DNA of 59,359 bases from Bacillota bacterium (GCA_023391695.1 JAEWAK010000005.1:1-59359), one strand, 5' to 3'; shown: positions 45,949 through 55,084, counted from the first letter of the stretch. Numbers and translations are program-made. The notes: generated by a model not told the origin, from the letters alone.

Positions 45949-46009
45949 AAGGATAAAAGTTAGGTAATTGCGAAACTATATAGTTTCGCAATTACCTAAG
46001 GATAAAAGT
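45949..46009. repeat. 40-bp perfect palindrome between 12-bp direct repeats
   Basis: TTAGGTAATTGCGAAACTA (45960-45978), TA and the complementary arm (45981-45999) are perfectly symmetric. AAGGATAAAAGT stands on both sides (45949-45960 and 45998-46009). The stem could terminate transcription, but the flanking direct repeats look like a small insertion. The rest of the gap to 46115 contains only the ribosome site of the next gene. Confidence 0.6.
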
Positions 46010-46114
46010 AAGAGAGAAGGGAAACGAGACTGTTGAGACAGCTCCCGTTTTCCTTTTCTAAAATGGAATCAATAAACCCGGAAGCTCCATAGAGCATTTA
46101 GGAAGGAAATTAGA

Positions 46115-48130
46115 ATGAGTTATCAAAGTGAGGATTTTTCCATTGACCTTAGAAAGTGTACGGCACCCTGGAACTATATATGGGTAAACAGCGGCTTTAG
46201 CACCTGCGCTCCCGCCGGGGGCAATGTGACAGGAGTAACAGGCTGTTTCTCACCGCCATATGCGGCAGGAGATACGAAGCTGTCTTTTTCTATAGAAGCA
46301 AATGGACATTTTATAGAGGATACCGGAAATAAGGGGAAGGAAGACTGTGGCGTACTTTTTGCAGGCGGCATATGGCAGCCTGATAAAATTGTGAGAAAGG
46401 GCACCTATCATTATATGACACAGAGCGGTCTGATTTCCCTGGCAGTGGAAAGTGAACTGGTTCCCCTGTTTCAAAAGGCAGGATTTCTTGTAAGAATCCG
46501 TATTAAAAACAGAGCAGAGAAGGAAGTTACGCTGAAAGTAAATGTGCAGCTGGACCCGGGGCACCCCCGCATGGCAGATTTTTCAACATGGGATTTTATG
46601 CCGCCGGGAGCCGGTGCAGATGAGATGACTAAAGTGTCGGGTGGTATCTGGGAGAACAGGGAGATAAGAGAGACCCTTGTGGAGGAAGGCTGTGAAGAAA
46701 AAAAGATTGGGAAAAACCAGACCTATGAGTGCCGTGCTGCGGTCGTCTATTCCAAAGCCGGGGAAGAGGTAGGGATAGAGAAGCTGTCCCATTGGCAGGA
46801 AGGGACAAAGAAGGCCTGGGAAGCAAGAATGAGGCTGGCAGACAACGGAGTCCCCGTGCTGAAAAGTAATATCCCGGGGCTGGTGGAATATTATCATAGG
46901 TCTCTGGTCAGCGGACTGGTCAGCCTCTGGGAAAATGATGCTTTTATTACAAATCCCTTTCCTGCTACCAGCGGTATGGATGGAGGTTCCATCTGCTGTT
47001 ATCCGTGGGATGTGGCAGGATACAGTGCCAGAACTCTGGTCATGCTTCTGGGAGATAAGACTCTGGATTTCCTGAATAAAATGCTTGAGTCCGGAATTGA
47101 CCGCCACATCTGTATGTCTTTGAAGGGAGACGGGCAGGGCTGGTGCAGCTATTCTTACAGCATGTGGTCACTTATGAACCTCTATTGGACCATTGTTACC
47201 ATGACGGGAAAGGGATTGGAACTCTATGATAAAATCCTGGCCCTGTTCCAGGCAGAGGAAAAGCGGCTGGAAGAGTGGGAACATTTAAAGGATTATGGTA
47301 GACAGCACAATTTGCTTGAAATGAGAAGCTGCGGATATGAGTATATTGTTCCCAGCCCCAATGCCGAGCGGGCATGGTGTTACGACAGACTTTCCGATAT
47401 TGCAGAGCGTCTGGGCCGCACAGATACCGCGGATTGGAGCGAAATGGCAGAAGCAATCCGAAAATCATTGCGTGAGAAGCTCTGGGATGAAAAAGCAGGG
47501 TGGTTTCGGTGCATTCATCAGGATAACCATATTGAGTATATTTATTCCATTCAGATGTATGATGCCCTGCGTTTTGGTGTTTGTGATGAGCGTATGACAG
47601 ACGCCCTGCTGGAGCACCTTAAGGATGGCAGATTTCTGGGAGCTTACGGTGTCAGCAGTATTTCTGCAGAGGACGAACTCCATTATGAACTGAACGATCC
47701 CGATTGGTCCGGAGGAGGAAGCTACAGCGGTGAGGGACCGGAACTGGCAGAAACCCTGTGGAGAGCGAAGCGTCCGGAACTGGCATGGGATGTGTTAAGA
47801 CGCCATTTCTGGCTTGGAACCATGGCTCCCTATATTCCCCAGGAGCATTATTGCGATAAGCCTTCCATGCCGGAGAATAAACGGGCAAACATTATTGCCG
47901 GTGTAACCGGGCTGCAGGCAATCCTGTTTGGACTGGCGGGCTTTGAAATCAGCTTGGACGGAGGACTTATCATCGACCCGGCACCTGTACCCGAAGGATG
48001 GTATGAAGTGAAAGGTTTCCGTTACCGGGAAAGATCAGTAGACCTGTGGATAAATACAGAGCGGATGGAGGTATCTGTTGATAACACAAAGGTTTATGAG
48101 GGTGAAATCAAAAAGATTGTTATCGCATAA
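46115..48130 (+). CDS. Cytosolic (alpha/alpha)6-barrel glycoside hydrolase
   Basis: The 671-residue protein has no signal peptide. The first 240 residues are beta-rich (WNYIWVNSGFSTCAPAGG to RMADFSTWDFMPPGAG). The C-terminal part from about 270 is a six-hairpin barrel (YYHRSLVSGLVSLWENDAF, CCYPWDVAGYSARTLVML, NPDWSGGGSYSGEGPEL-like segment near 525, then IIAGVTGLQAILFGLAGFE). This order is typical of GH63/GH78/GH95-type enzymes. The exact family is uncertain. It would break down the oligosaccharide brought in by the importer just upstream. AGGAAGG precedes the ATG. Confidence 0.65.
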   Translation: MSYQSEDFSIDLRKCTAPWNYIWVNSGFSTCAPAGGNVTGVTGCFSPPYAAGDTKLSFSIEANGHFIEDTGNKGKEDCGVLFAGGIWQPDKIVRKGTYHYMTQSGLISLAVESELVPLFQKAGFLVRIRIKNRAEKEVTLKVNVQLDPGHPRMADFSTWDFMPPGAGADEMTKVSGGIWENREIRETLVEEGCEEKKIGKNQTYECRAAVVYSKAGEEVGIEKLSHWQEGTKKAWEARMRLADNGVPVLKSNIPGLVEYYHRSLVSGLVSLWENDAFITNPFPATSGMDGGSICCYPWDVAGYSARTLVMLLGDKTLDFLNKMLESGIDRHICMSLKGDGQGWCSYSYSMWSLMNLYWTIVTMTGKGLELYDKILALFQAEEKRLEEWEHLKDYGRQHNLLEMRSCGYEYIVPSPNAERAWCYDRLSDIAERLGRTDTADWSEMAEAIRKSLREKLWDEKAGWFRCIHQDNHIEYIYSIQMYDALRFGVCDERMTDALLEHLKDGRFLGAYGVSSISAEDELHYELNDPDWSGGGSYSGEGPELAETLWRAKRPELAWDVLRRHFWLGTMAPYIPQEHYCDKPSMPENKRANIIAGVTGLQAILFGLAGFEISLDGGLIIDPAPVPEGWYEVKGFRYRERSVDLWINTERMEVSVDNTKVYEGEIKKIVIA

Positions 48131-48199
48131 CAAGAAGGCGGCCAGGAAAGGAAAAAGGCTGAAAGAAATACAATATAGAAAGGAAGTGACTTTCCGTGA

Positions 48200-48735
48200 A
48201 ATGATGGCGGTGCCATGTACTACAATCTGGCAATTGACGGAGCCGGAATCGCTGTGGTGGCCGACTCATTTGCATGTCTGGAACAGCGGATAGAGAAAGA
48301 GCAGTGGTTGTCCTGGGAAGAGATGGACCAATGGATAACTATGGAGGGGAAAAGGGTGAATATATATGCAGGATGATGACAAGCGTTGCCCGTTACGGCT
48401 CGGGTGGAGCGGTGACCGCCATGGCGAATACCATAGCAGGTATTCAGCCGGGGTATGGCAACACAGCGTCTATTCAGCTGGCGCTGGACCCGGGGCTTGT
48501 ACAGGATGAGGAAGCAGTGAAAAAAATTACCGACCTGATTCGAACCATATTTGAAAAGGGTGCCACACTGCTGAACATCAATATTATAGATGAACAAAAG
48601 ATATTAAAAGCACATAAGGATCCGTCGCTGTATCCGGATTTGGTAGTGCGTGTGACAGGCTTTACCGCATATTTTTCCATGCTGTCACCGGAATTCCGCC
48701 AGTTGGTCGCAGACCGTATTATTGCGAAAGAATAA
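48200..48735 (+). pseudogene. Glycyl-radical enzyme remnant (PFL-like C terminus)
   Basis: The frame 48200-48376 reads GGAMYYNLAIDGAGIAVVAD and SFACLEQRIEKEQWLSWEE, typical of the late part of PFL-like enzymes. It then shifts near 48350 into RMMTSVARYGSGG. About 100 family residues are missing before AVTAMANTIAGIQPGYGNTA. The end is intact: LYPDLVVRVTGFTAYFSML carries the glycyl-radical Gly in RVTGF, and LINIIDEQ-like sequence (LLNINIIDEQ) precedes it. A free frame from ATG 48274 to 48735 codes 153 residues including the whole radical loop. It is either a pseudogene or a stand-alone radical domain similar in idea to GrcA. Confidence 0.65.
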
Positions 48736-48758
48736 GAATATTAAGAGGAGACATAATT

Positions 48759-49829
48759 ATGGCAAAGAGATTTTTTGCAGAAGACAGCTTCTGGAATACA
48801 AAAATTGAAAGGGAACCGAAACCTCATCCCCAGTCGGACCATTATGTAAAACTGCTTTCAGGACCAAATCATCAGGATGGGTTCCACATGAATCTGGTAA
48901 ACTGGACGCTGCCAATTTATGAAGTGACTAAGGATACCCCTACTGTCAGCGTAGAAAAGAGAATCCAATATCATACCGGCGAAGGAAGGCAAATGTATGT
49001 CCATTCAAAAAAATATGTAGAGGCAGTTGGGGAGGAAAAGCACCCTATGGGACATGCGCCGGGCTTTGGTAAGGACGTTCCCCTTCCGGAGGATGCCATT
49101 CCGGATAAGCAGTCCGACTCTCATATGTCACTGGTGGATTATGAGAGAGGACTTGCCTGGGATATGTGGGGTGCACAGCAAAGACCGGACGGACATTGGT
49201 GGTCCTGCAGCGGTATTACTTATGAACTTTACGGCAGCGGTGTCTTTGATCCGGACAGCTTCCCGATTCATAACGGAGAGAGCATCCATATGTACGGCGG
49301 CTCCCATGCAGCCGGTGTTCCAAGCATCGCCGGAGTTGTTCTGTACGATGAACTGATGGAGGGAAAAATCGAGCATAAACTGACCTGGGCCTGCAAATTC
49401 ACAGCGCTGCTTGAGCATATCTATCCGCCTGCCGTTTGGACAGACGGCGGATATCCCAACGGTATTCCCATGGGTGTTTTGCTGCAGCTGGATCCGGAAC
49501 TGGATTTGACACAGTTTAATCTTACAAAATATGAAATGGTACTGGCAAAGACTTTGCAGGAGTATGGGGCAGTGCCGGTAATGACGGCAGACAGTACTAC
49601 TTTATACGGAGAAGGCTTATGGAGCAAAGAGGGCAAGTCCTGGGAGGGAATCCTTACAGAGGAGGGAATGATGAAGATTCCATTTAAGCACTACCGATTC
49701 CTCCAGTCCGGAACCAGCGTGGAAAAGGGAATGATTCCGAATCCACATCCGGGAATCATGCCTACCTACTTCCGTGCAACCGGTCTGCCGGACTTTGATT
49801 TCAAAGGGGATTCGGATGAAAGGTGGTAA
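48759..49829 (+). CDS. Conserved protein of unknown function, 356 residues
   Basis: The protein has no signal peptide and is rich in His, Trp and Gly. Striking stretches are LLSGPNHQDGFHMNLVNWTL, SDSHMSLVDYERGLAWDMW, DGHWWSCSGITYELYGSG, GGSHAAGVPSIAGVVLYDE and YPPAVWTDGGYPNGIPMG. Similar motif order occurs in uncharacterised, usually secreted bacterial proteins, as far as I remember, but I know of no function. The clustered His and acidic residues suggest an enzyme pocket. AAGAGGAG precedes the ATG. Its place in the importer/glycosidase operon suggests action on the imported glycan in the cytosol. Confidence 0.7.
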   Translation: MAKRFFAEDSFWNTKIEREPKPHPQSDHYVKLLSGPNHQDGFHMNLVNWTLPIYEVTKDTPTVSVEKRIQYHTGEGRQMYVHSKKYVEAVGEEKHPMGHAPGFGKDVPLPEDAIPDKQSDSHMSLVDYERGLAWDMWGAQQRPDGHWWSCSGITYELYGSGVFDPDSFPIHNGESIHMYGGSHAAGVPSIAGVVLYDELMEGKIEHKLTWACKFTALLEHIYPPAVWTDGGYPNGIPMGVLLQLDPELDLTQFNLTKYEMVLAKTLQEYGAVPVMTADSTTLYGEGLWSKEGKSWEGILTEEGMMKIPFKHYRFLQSGTSVEKGMIPNPHPGIMPTYFRATGLPDFDFKGDSDERW

Positions 49830-49837
49830 TTGTTACT

Positions 49838-50040
49838 TTTGAATAAAGCCGGTTTCATGATATAATGAAAGCGGAATGAGGAATTGTAAGCTTGCTTGCG
49901 AATTCCGATTGGAGTAACAAGATCATGAACATGCATTTTGTTCATGATATAATAAAAGCGTAGAGAGGAATTTGGAGCTTGCTCCAAAATTCTGACCGGA
50001 GCAACAAGATCATGAACACGCTTTATGTTCATGATATAAT
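49838..50040. repeat. 87-bp tandem repeat with regularly spaced TATAAT boxes
   Basis: TATAAT occurs at 49861, 49948 and 50035, exactly 87 bases apart, each inside TCATGATATAAT. The two units between them are about 75-80% identical (GAAAGCG/AAAAGCG, GAGGAATT, GCTTGCT, GGAGTAACAAGATCATGAAC). Each unit holds a hairpin (GAATTTGGAGC/GCTCCAAAATTC in unit 2) and the palindrome ATCATGAACA/TGTTCATGAT next to the TATAAT. Each box reads TGATATAAT, an extended -10. A partial third unit starts near 49838. Confidence 0.75.
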
Positions 50041-50090
50041 GAACTGTCAGTAGTTGATATAGGTCGGAAAGAATGAAGGCAGGGAAAGAT

Positions 50091-51479
50091 ATGATCAGAA
50101 AAGCATGTGTCCTGTGTCTGACGATTGTAATGATAGTTTTCGTTTTTACGGGGTGCGGCAGAGATGCGGTTACGTCTGATGAAACAGTCACGATTACAGT
50201 CTGGGCAAATAATTATCATGACAAATCCTTTGTAATGGAGAGGGTCAGTGAGTGGAACAGAACCATTGGAAAAGAAAAAAATATCAGGATTGATTATCAG
50301 GTAAAGGATGATATAGAAAAAGTTCTGGGAATGGCGCTTATTTCCGGACAGGGACCGGATCTGTTTCCTATTATGGGCGGCAGTCTGGAAAAGTATGCGA
50401 CAGAAGGCTGGATCGAGGCCATTGAGGATATGCCGGGCGGTAAGGACTTGATTGCCAGGTTCGATGGAATGCTGTCCTACAATAAGCATATCTATGACGG
50501 TAAGACTTATATCCTTCCCAACAGCTCCACGACATACGGGCTGGTATACAATAAGGATATGTTTGTTTCGGCAGGACTTGTGGATGAAAAGGGAGAGGCG
50601 GAGCCGCCAAAGACTCTGGACGAACTGCGGGAATATGCCAGAATTCTGACAAACACTGAAAAAAATGAGTATGGAATTGTATTTCCTGCAAAATACGGCG
50701 ACTGGTTCAGCGATGACGTAATGAAACCGGCAACCGGAAGCACCAGATGTTTTGGCTATGACCCGGTTACAGGTGAATATGATTATGGCAGCCTGGTAGA
50801 TATGATGACGACAATCATGGGAATCAAGGAAGACGGAAGCTGCCTGCCGGGAGCCGACAGTCTGGACAATGATCCTGCCAGATCAAGATTTGCAGAGGGC
50901 GGCATTGGAATGTACTTTTCCGCAAGCTATGATTACAGCGTATTCACGAGACAGTTTCCGGCTAAAATCAACTGGGGTGTGGCACCTTATCCGGTGTCAG
51001 ACCCTGGCAATGCCAGAAAGCAGTATACCGCATACAATCGCTATCTTGCCATCAATAAGGCTTCCGTGGAGGCTATAGGTGCGGAAAAGCTAATGGAGGT
51101 CTATCGCTGGTTCTATAGTGAAGAGATGATGGCAGAGGCATATATTGAGGGAATCAATCTGCCAACGAATAAGGCTCTGGTAACGAATATCTCTATGGAT
51201 GAAGATAAGCTGCAATGGCAGGAATATGCGGCTCTGCTGGAAGTGAGTGCAGCTACGCCCATGCAGCTGCCCTATGATATTACCGGCCAGCGGACCCCGG
51301 CTCAGATATGGGAAGAGGATATCTGGAGCGGAAAAACGGCTGTTAGTGATATTCCAAAGGTTTGTGATGAGATGTCGGATGTGATGAATGAAGGTATGCA
51401 AAGGTATCAGGAGCTTCATCCGGAGTTTGACCCTTCTCAGCTGATTATACCGGAGTGGGAAGAGACTTCAAGACGGTAA
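50091..51479 (+). CDS. Sugar-binding lipoprotein, second of the locus
   Basis: From the ATG at 50091 (AGGGAAAG upstream; an ATG at 50073 would add six residues) the 462-residue protein has a lipobox VFTGCGRD and a family-1 binding fold (ITVWANNYHDKSFVMERVSE, then YGLVYNKDMFVSAGLVDEKG and GGIGMYFSASYDYSVFTR). It has no permeases of its own and is only distantly similar to the LplA-type protein. It may feed the same permeases or serve a sensory role. The 87-bp repeat lies directly upstream. Confidence 0.82.
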   Translation: MIRKACVLCLTIVMIVFVFTGCGRDAVTSDETVTITVWANNYHDKSFVMERVSEWNRTIGKEKNIRIDYQVKDDIEKVLGMALISGQGPDLFPIMGGSLEKYATEGWIEAIEDMPGGKDLIARFDGMLSYNKHIYDGKTYILPNSSTTYGLVYNKDMFVSAGLVDEKGEAEPPKTLDELREYARILTNTEKNEYGIVFPAKYGDWFSDDVMKPATGSTRCFGYDPVTGEYDYGSLVDMMTTIMGIKEDGSCLPGADSLDNDPARSRFAEGGIGMYFSASYDYSVFTRQFPAKINWGVAPYPVSDPGNARKQYTAYNRYLAINKASVEAIGAEKLMEVYRWFYSEEMMAEAYIEGINLPTNKALVTNISMDEDKLQWQEYAALLEVSAATPMQLPYDITGQRTPAQIWEEDIWSGKTAVSDIPKVCDEMSDVMNEGMQRYQELHPEFDPSQLIIPEWEETSRR

Positions 51480-51779
51480 AGATATTTGACCTTGAAATTA
51501 AAAATTTCCTCCTATGGTAAACATTCAAATAATCGAACCACAGAGTTTACCGGGGGTTTCATATTGTCCTATTTATTCTGTATTAATAAATGAAGATATA
51601 TGGTATTTGTTCCTCCTGTCAGCTGACTTTTTCCCTTTCTGTTTGCTATATTGGAATATCAGGACTAATACAAGTGGCGCTTGGGAATAATATTGTGTGA
51701 AAATAATTATATGAGACGGGTGTTCTGTCAAAATATACAGGGCCTATGTAATCAATTATACCAGGAGGAAAAAACATAA
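51480..51779. other. Intergenic with a WYL-regulator remnant
   Basis: CCTATGGTAAA at 51511, then ATTCAAATAATCGAACCACA and GAGT to about 51547, repeats the end of the WYL regulator gene at 57431-57470 almost base for base. It is a short decayed copy. Otherwise the gap contains only the ribosome site CAGGAGGA of the next gene. Confidence 0.5.
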
Positions 51780-53165
51780 ATGGAATCTCAGCAACGATAT
51801 CGTAAAGAAAATGATCCCTTAGGCGAAGTGGTGCTGCCTATCAATGCATATTACGGTGCCCAAACGCAGAGGGCTGTTGATAATTTTCAAATAAGCGGGT
51901 TAAAGCTGCCCAGATCATTTATAAAGGCACAGGGAATCATAAAGGCATCAGCTGCATTAGTAAATATGGAAACAGGAAAACTTTCTAATGAGATGGGGAA
52001 AGCGATTCTTCAGGCTGCGGAAGAAGTAATTATCGGAAATTGGGATGATTATTTTGTTGTAGATGTGTATCAGGCAGGCGCAGGTACTTCTCAAAATATG
52101 AATGCAAATGAAATTATTGCAAATCGAGCGTCGGAGCTGTTAGCCGGCAGCAAAGAATCAAAGCTGGTTCATCCGAACGACCACGTTAACATGTCACAGT
52201 CAACAAATGACACCTTTCCCTCTGCAATGAATATGGCAGCGGCAGATAACATAGTCAATAGACTAATTCCATCCATAACACAGCTGGTACAAGCATTACA
52301 GAAAAAATCAGATGAGCTGATGCCGGTCGTAAAATCAGGAAGAACGCATTTGCACGATGCCATACCAATGAGGCTGGGTCAGGAGTTTTTGGGATATGCA
52401 GGGACAATTCAAGCTGTATTAAAGAAGATAGAGAAGGACCTGAATGAATTGTATGAGATAGGACTTGGCGGCAATGCAATCGGTACGTTATATAACTTAG
52501 ATCCTCAATATATTCCGAAGATAATGAAGGAGATTTGCCAGCGGACAAATTTACCTTTTCGAGAACCTGCTAACCTTTTTGGGTTTATGCAAAATCCCTC
52601 TGCGGCTATCGGAATGATGCTCAGTCTAAAAGAATTAGCAATACATTTAATTAAAATCACAAGTGACTTACGCTTGCTCAGCTCGGGACCAAGAACAGGA
52701 TTTTCAGAAATTACACTCCCGTCTGTTCAACCAGGCTCAACGATTATGCCGGGTAAAGTGAATCCCGCTATTTTAGAGATGGTTCATATGGTTTGCTGCC
52801 AGGTGATTGGCTATGAAGCAGCGATAGCTACTGCAGGAGTGGCAGGTCAGCTGGAAATCAATGTAATGATGCCTGTCATTGCCTATACCTTGTTGCAAAC
52901 CATTGAATTATTATCAAATGCGCTTCCAATTCTTGTGACAAAGTGTATTCAAGGAATTGAAGCAAATGAGGAAAGATGCAAGCAATTAATGGAGGCCAGC
53001 CTGGCACTGGTAACAGGCTTAAGTCCGTCGATGGGATATGATCTGGCTTCCCAAATTGGTATGCAAGCGGATGAAGAGAATAAAACATTAAAGCAGATTC
53101 TTCAAGAAAAAGGATTACTGACAGAAGAGACTGGAAAAGCTCTTGATCCCAATGGAATGCTATGA
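51780..53165 (+). CDS. aspA: Aspartate ammonia-lyase (aspartase/fumarase superfamily)
   Basis: The 461-residue protein has full length for the family. It shows YYGAQTQRAVDNFQISG, AGAGTSQNMNANEIIANRAS, NDHVNMSQSTNDTFPSAMNM, SGRTHLHDAIPMRLGQEF and LLSSGPRTGFSEITLPSVQP. The catalytic loop reads GSTIMPGKVNP with the base Ser at about 320; the second Ser of the usual GSS is Thr. LRLLSSGPR favours aspartase over fumarase. It deaminates aspartate to fumarate in the cytosol. CAGGAGGA precedes the ATG by 9 bases. The promoter was not identified. Confidence 0.82.
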   Translation: MESQQRYRKENDPLGEVVLPINAYYGAQTQRAVDNFQISGLKLPRSFIKAQGIIKASAALVNMETGKLSNEMGKAILQAAEEVIIGNWDDYFVVDVYQAGAGTSQNMNANEIIANRASELLAGSKESKLVHPNDHVNMSQSTNDTFPSAMNMAAADNIVNRLIPSITQLVQALQKKSDELMPVVKSGRTHLHDAIPMRLGQEFLGYAGTIQAVLKKIEKDLNELYEIGLGGNAIGTLYNLDPQYIPKIMKEICQRTNLPFREPANLFGFMQNPSAAIGMMLSLKELAIHLIKITSDLRLLSSGPRTGFSEITLPSVQPGSTIMPGKVNPAILEMVHMVCCQVIGYEAAIATAGVAGQLEINVMMPVIAYTLLQTIELLSNALPILVTKCIQGIEANEERCKQLMEASLALVTGLSPSMGYDLASQIGMQADEENKTLKQILQEKGLLTEETGKALDPNGML

Positions 53166-53318
53166 TTATATTGCAAAGCACTCCCGGCAGGATATATCCT
53201 CCAATGGCGTAAAGAGGAAAATGTGGTTGTATCGAATAAAGCCTTTAAGGGGTCTCAACCGCTGCCTGTGTATCATTTCCACTCTCCAAATAAAAGCTTG
53301 ATGATTTGGATTGCAATT

Positions 53319-54251
53319 TTATATTAGTCTATGAAACTCACGGACAGCTTCCATTACCTTATCAGGGTAACACTGGGGAAGCATATGTCCGATTTCAGGG
53401 ATTATCATCAATTTGGAGTGGGGGATATCTTGACTCAATCGATTTGCCTGCGCTACAATACCGAACGGGTCTTTTGCTCCTGCTACGATAACTGCAGGAA
53501 CCGTAATCTCTTTGTATCTACGATGTATTTCTTCTGCCGCGGGGGAAAAGGCCAGTACATCTTCCCTGTTGGCTTTGAACTGACTGGGTCTAAGCCAGAA
53601 TAAAAACGTATTTTCTCTATAATCCGGGGGTATCGGATCAGGATTAAAAGTAGCCCTTAGCGTTCCTTCAGCCATAATTTTACCCAACGGAAAAAGCAGG
53701 GTATGAAGAATAAAATTTCCCACGACAGGCAGGTTGACAATGACCGACAGTACATCTCCATTTGCTGCGGGATATTCTTCCTTATAGGCTGCTGCCGACA
53801 GTGTGATAATGCCTGAAATTTCGTTTGGATACAATAACGCATAAGCAAGAATCATGGTTCCGCTCCATGAATGCCCGGCAATAACAGGCTTCTGGATATC
53901 AAGCCGGACCAAAGCATCATGTATTAATACAGCCTGCTCTGCAGGTGTCATTTTTTTATGCCGGTACCGTTGGCTGTATCCATACCCCGGACGGTCAAAG
54001 GAAATGCCTTGATAGCCCTGAGTGGCAGCCAGATCAATGACCTTTTCAAAATCGTTGCATGTCAGGATACCGCCATGAATGAAAACCAAAGGTTTTCCAT
54101 CGCCTTTGATGATATAGTGCAGCTTTAAACCATTCACATCTATAAAATGCCCTTTTGGTGAAACTCTTAATATCTTGTTAAAATGATATCGATTATAAAA
54201 GTATAATATAACCACGAAAGCCACGGTAACGCACAGAACAAAAATCAGCAT
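53319..54251 (-). CDS. Membrane-anchored alpha/beta hydrolase
   Basis: The start at 54251 is chosen for AGAGGAG upstream and gives 310 residues; the longer frame to 54392 would overlap the regulator. One N-terminal membrane helix (MLIFVLCVTVAFVVILYFY) is followed by an alpha/beta hydrolase fold: PLVFIHGG oxyanion strand, nucleophile in AGHSWSG, Asp in AGAKDPFG and His in EIGHMLP. The active site should face outside. It lies 47 bases after the TetR-type gene and is probably controlled by it. Confidence 0.83.
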   Translation of the reverse strand: MLIFVLCVTVAFVVILYFYNRYHFNKILRVSPKGHFIDVNGLKLHYIIKGDGKPLVFIHGGILTCNDFEKVIDLAATQGYQGISFDRPGYGYSQRYRHKKMTPAEQAVLIHDALVRLDIQKPVIAGHSWSGTMILAYALLYPNEISGIITLSAAAYKEEYPAANGDVLSVIVNLPVVGNFILHTLLFPLGKIMAEGTLRATFNPDPIPPDYRENTFLFWLRPSQFKANREDVLAFSPAAEEIHRRYKEITVPAVIVAGAKDPFGIVAQANRLSQDIPHSKLMIIPEIGHMLPQCYPDKVMEAVREFHRLI

Positions 54252-54298
54252 TTTACTCCTCTTTTCTATTAGTAATTCGATCCGTTGGGAATTCTCTT

Positions 54299-55084
54299 TT
54301 AAAAATCCTGAGGGCCGATTCCCCGCCACAACAATTCCGCTACAGCCTGCGAAACCTGTTCCAATGAAACGCCGGATGGATGGATCAGCCACATAAGCAC
54401 AAGCCCATTTATTAATGCATGAAGGGATACAGCCAGCGGTTCACAATTCAGCCGCGAATGAATGAGTCCTTTTAGTTGTAGTTGTTTTAAAACATAAGCG
54501 GTTTCAGAAAACAGTTCAGCGAAAGAGCGGCTTAGCGCTGTTTGTACGGCCTTTTCCCTGCTTGTTGAGACAAACTGTAAAAAAAGCCTTGGCAACTCGC
54601 CGGCGTTATCCCTACAGGATTTGAGTTCGGACTCAACGAGTGATTTTATCGCTTCAGGTGGATTAGCAGAAGTAAATACAATATGGAATTTCTCGCCGAT
54701 GTTATGAATCAGCTGCTTTAAACTACGCTCGCAAATGGCAAGATACAGGTCGCTTTTATTTGAAAAGTGCCAGTAAACCGCTCCCTTACTTAACCCTGCG
54801 TGGCTGGCTATTTGGTCTAGTGACGCTCCTTCAAACCCGTTTTTTGCAAACAGTTGGCTGCCTGCATTCAAAATCCGCGTTTTGGTATCGGGTATGGTAT
54901 GATCCTCTGCGATCTGTTCTTTATATAAAAACGCCCTCATTTTATCCTTGTCGCCAAAGTATCGCCGGACGGTGGTCCAATGGTCACCTGTTTCTCTGGA
55001 AATATCGGCAAAAGTAATATCATTGTAAGATTTATACCGCAGGAGGCTGATTGCCGCTTGCAATATGCGATCATTCGATTTCAT
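54299..55084 (-). CDS. TetR-family regulator with two helix-turn-helix domains
   Basis: The 261-residue protein has a first TetR-like DNA-binding unit at about 5-52 (RILQAAISLLRYKSYNDITF, HWTTVRRYFGDKDKMRAFL). A second, canonical one lies at about 68-115 (RILNAGSQLFAKNGFEGASL, KGAVYWHFSNKSDLYLAI). A usual C-terminal dimer/ligand domain follows. Normal TetR proteins are about 60 residues shorter and have one such unit. The first unit has Asp-His-Trp-Thr-Thr where the recognition helix normally starts, so it may be diverged. It is transcribed with the hydrolase gene. Confidence 0.82.
   Translation of the reverse strand: MKSNDRILQAAISLLRYKSYNDITFADISRETGDHWTTVRRYFGDKDKMRAFLYKEQIAEDHTIPDTKTRILNAGSQLFAKNGFEGASLDQIASHAGLSKGAVYWHFSNKSDLYLAICERSLKQLIHNIGEKFHIVFTSANPPEAIKSLVESELKSCRDNAGELPRLFLQFVSTSREKAVQTALSRSFAELFSETAYVLKQLQLKGLIHSRLNCEPLAVSLHALINGLVLMWLIHPSGVSLEQVSQAVAELLWRGIGPQDF

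Noticed and set aside
49838..50040. CRISPR array
   Set aside because: Units of 87 bp without unique spacers, only two and a part, and no cas genes.
49766..50191. Minus-strand 141-residue frame with repeated peptide (VHDLVAPVRIL and VHDLVTPIGIR)
   Set aside because: The peptide repeat only reflects the 87-bp DNA repeat (87 is a multiple of 3). The frame overlaps two plus-strand genes and has no ribosome site.
51780..53165. Class II fumarase
   Set aside because: LRLLSSGPR before the catalytic loop and the LGGNAIGT motif fit aspartases better, although the GKVNP loop is fumarase-like.
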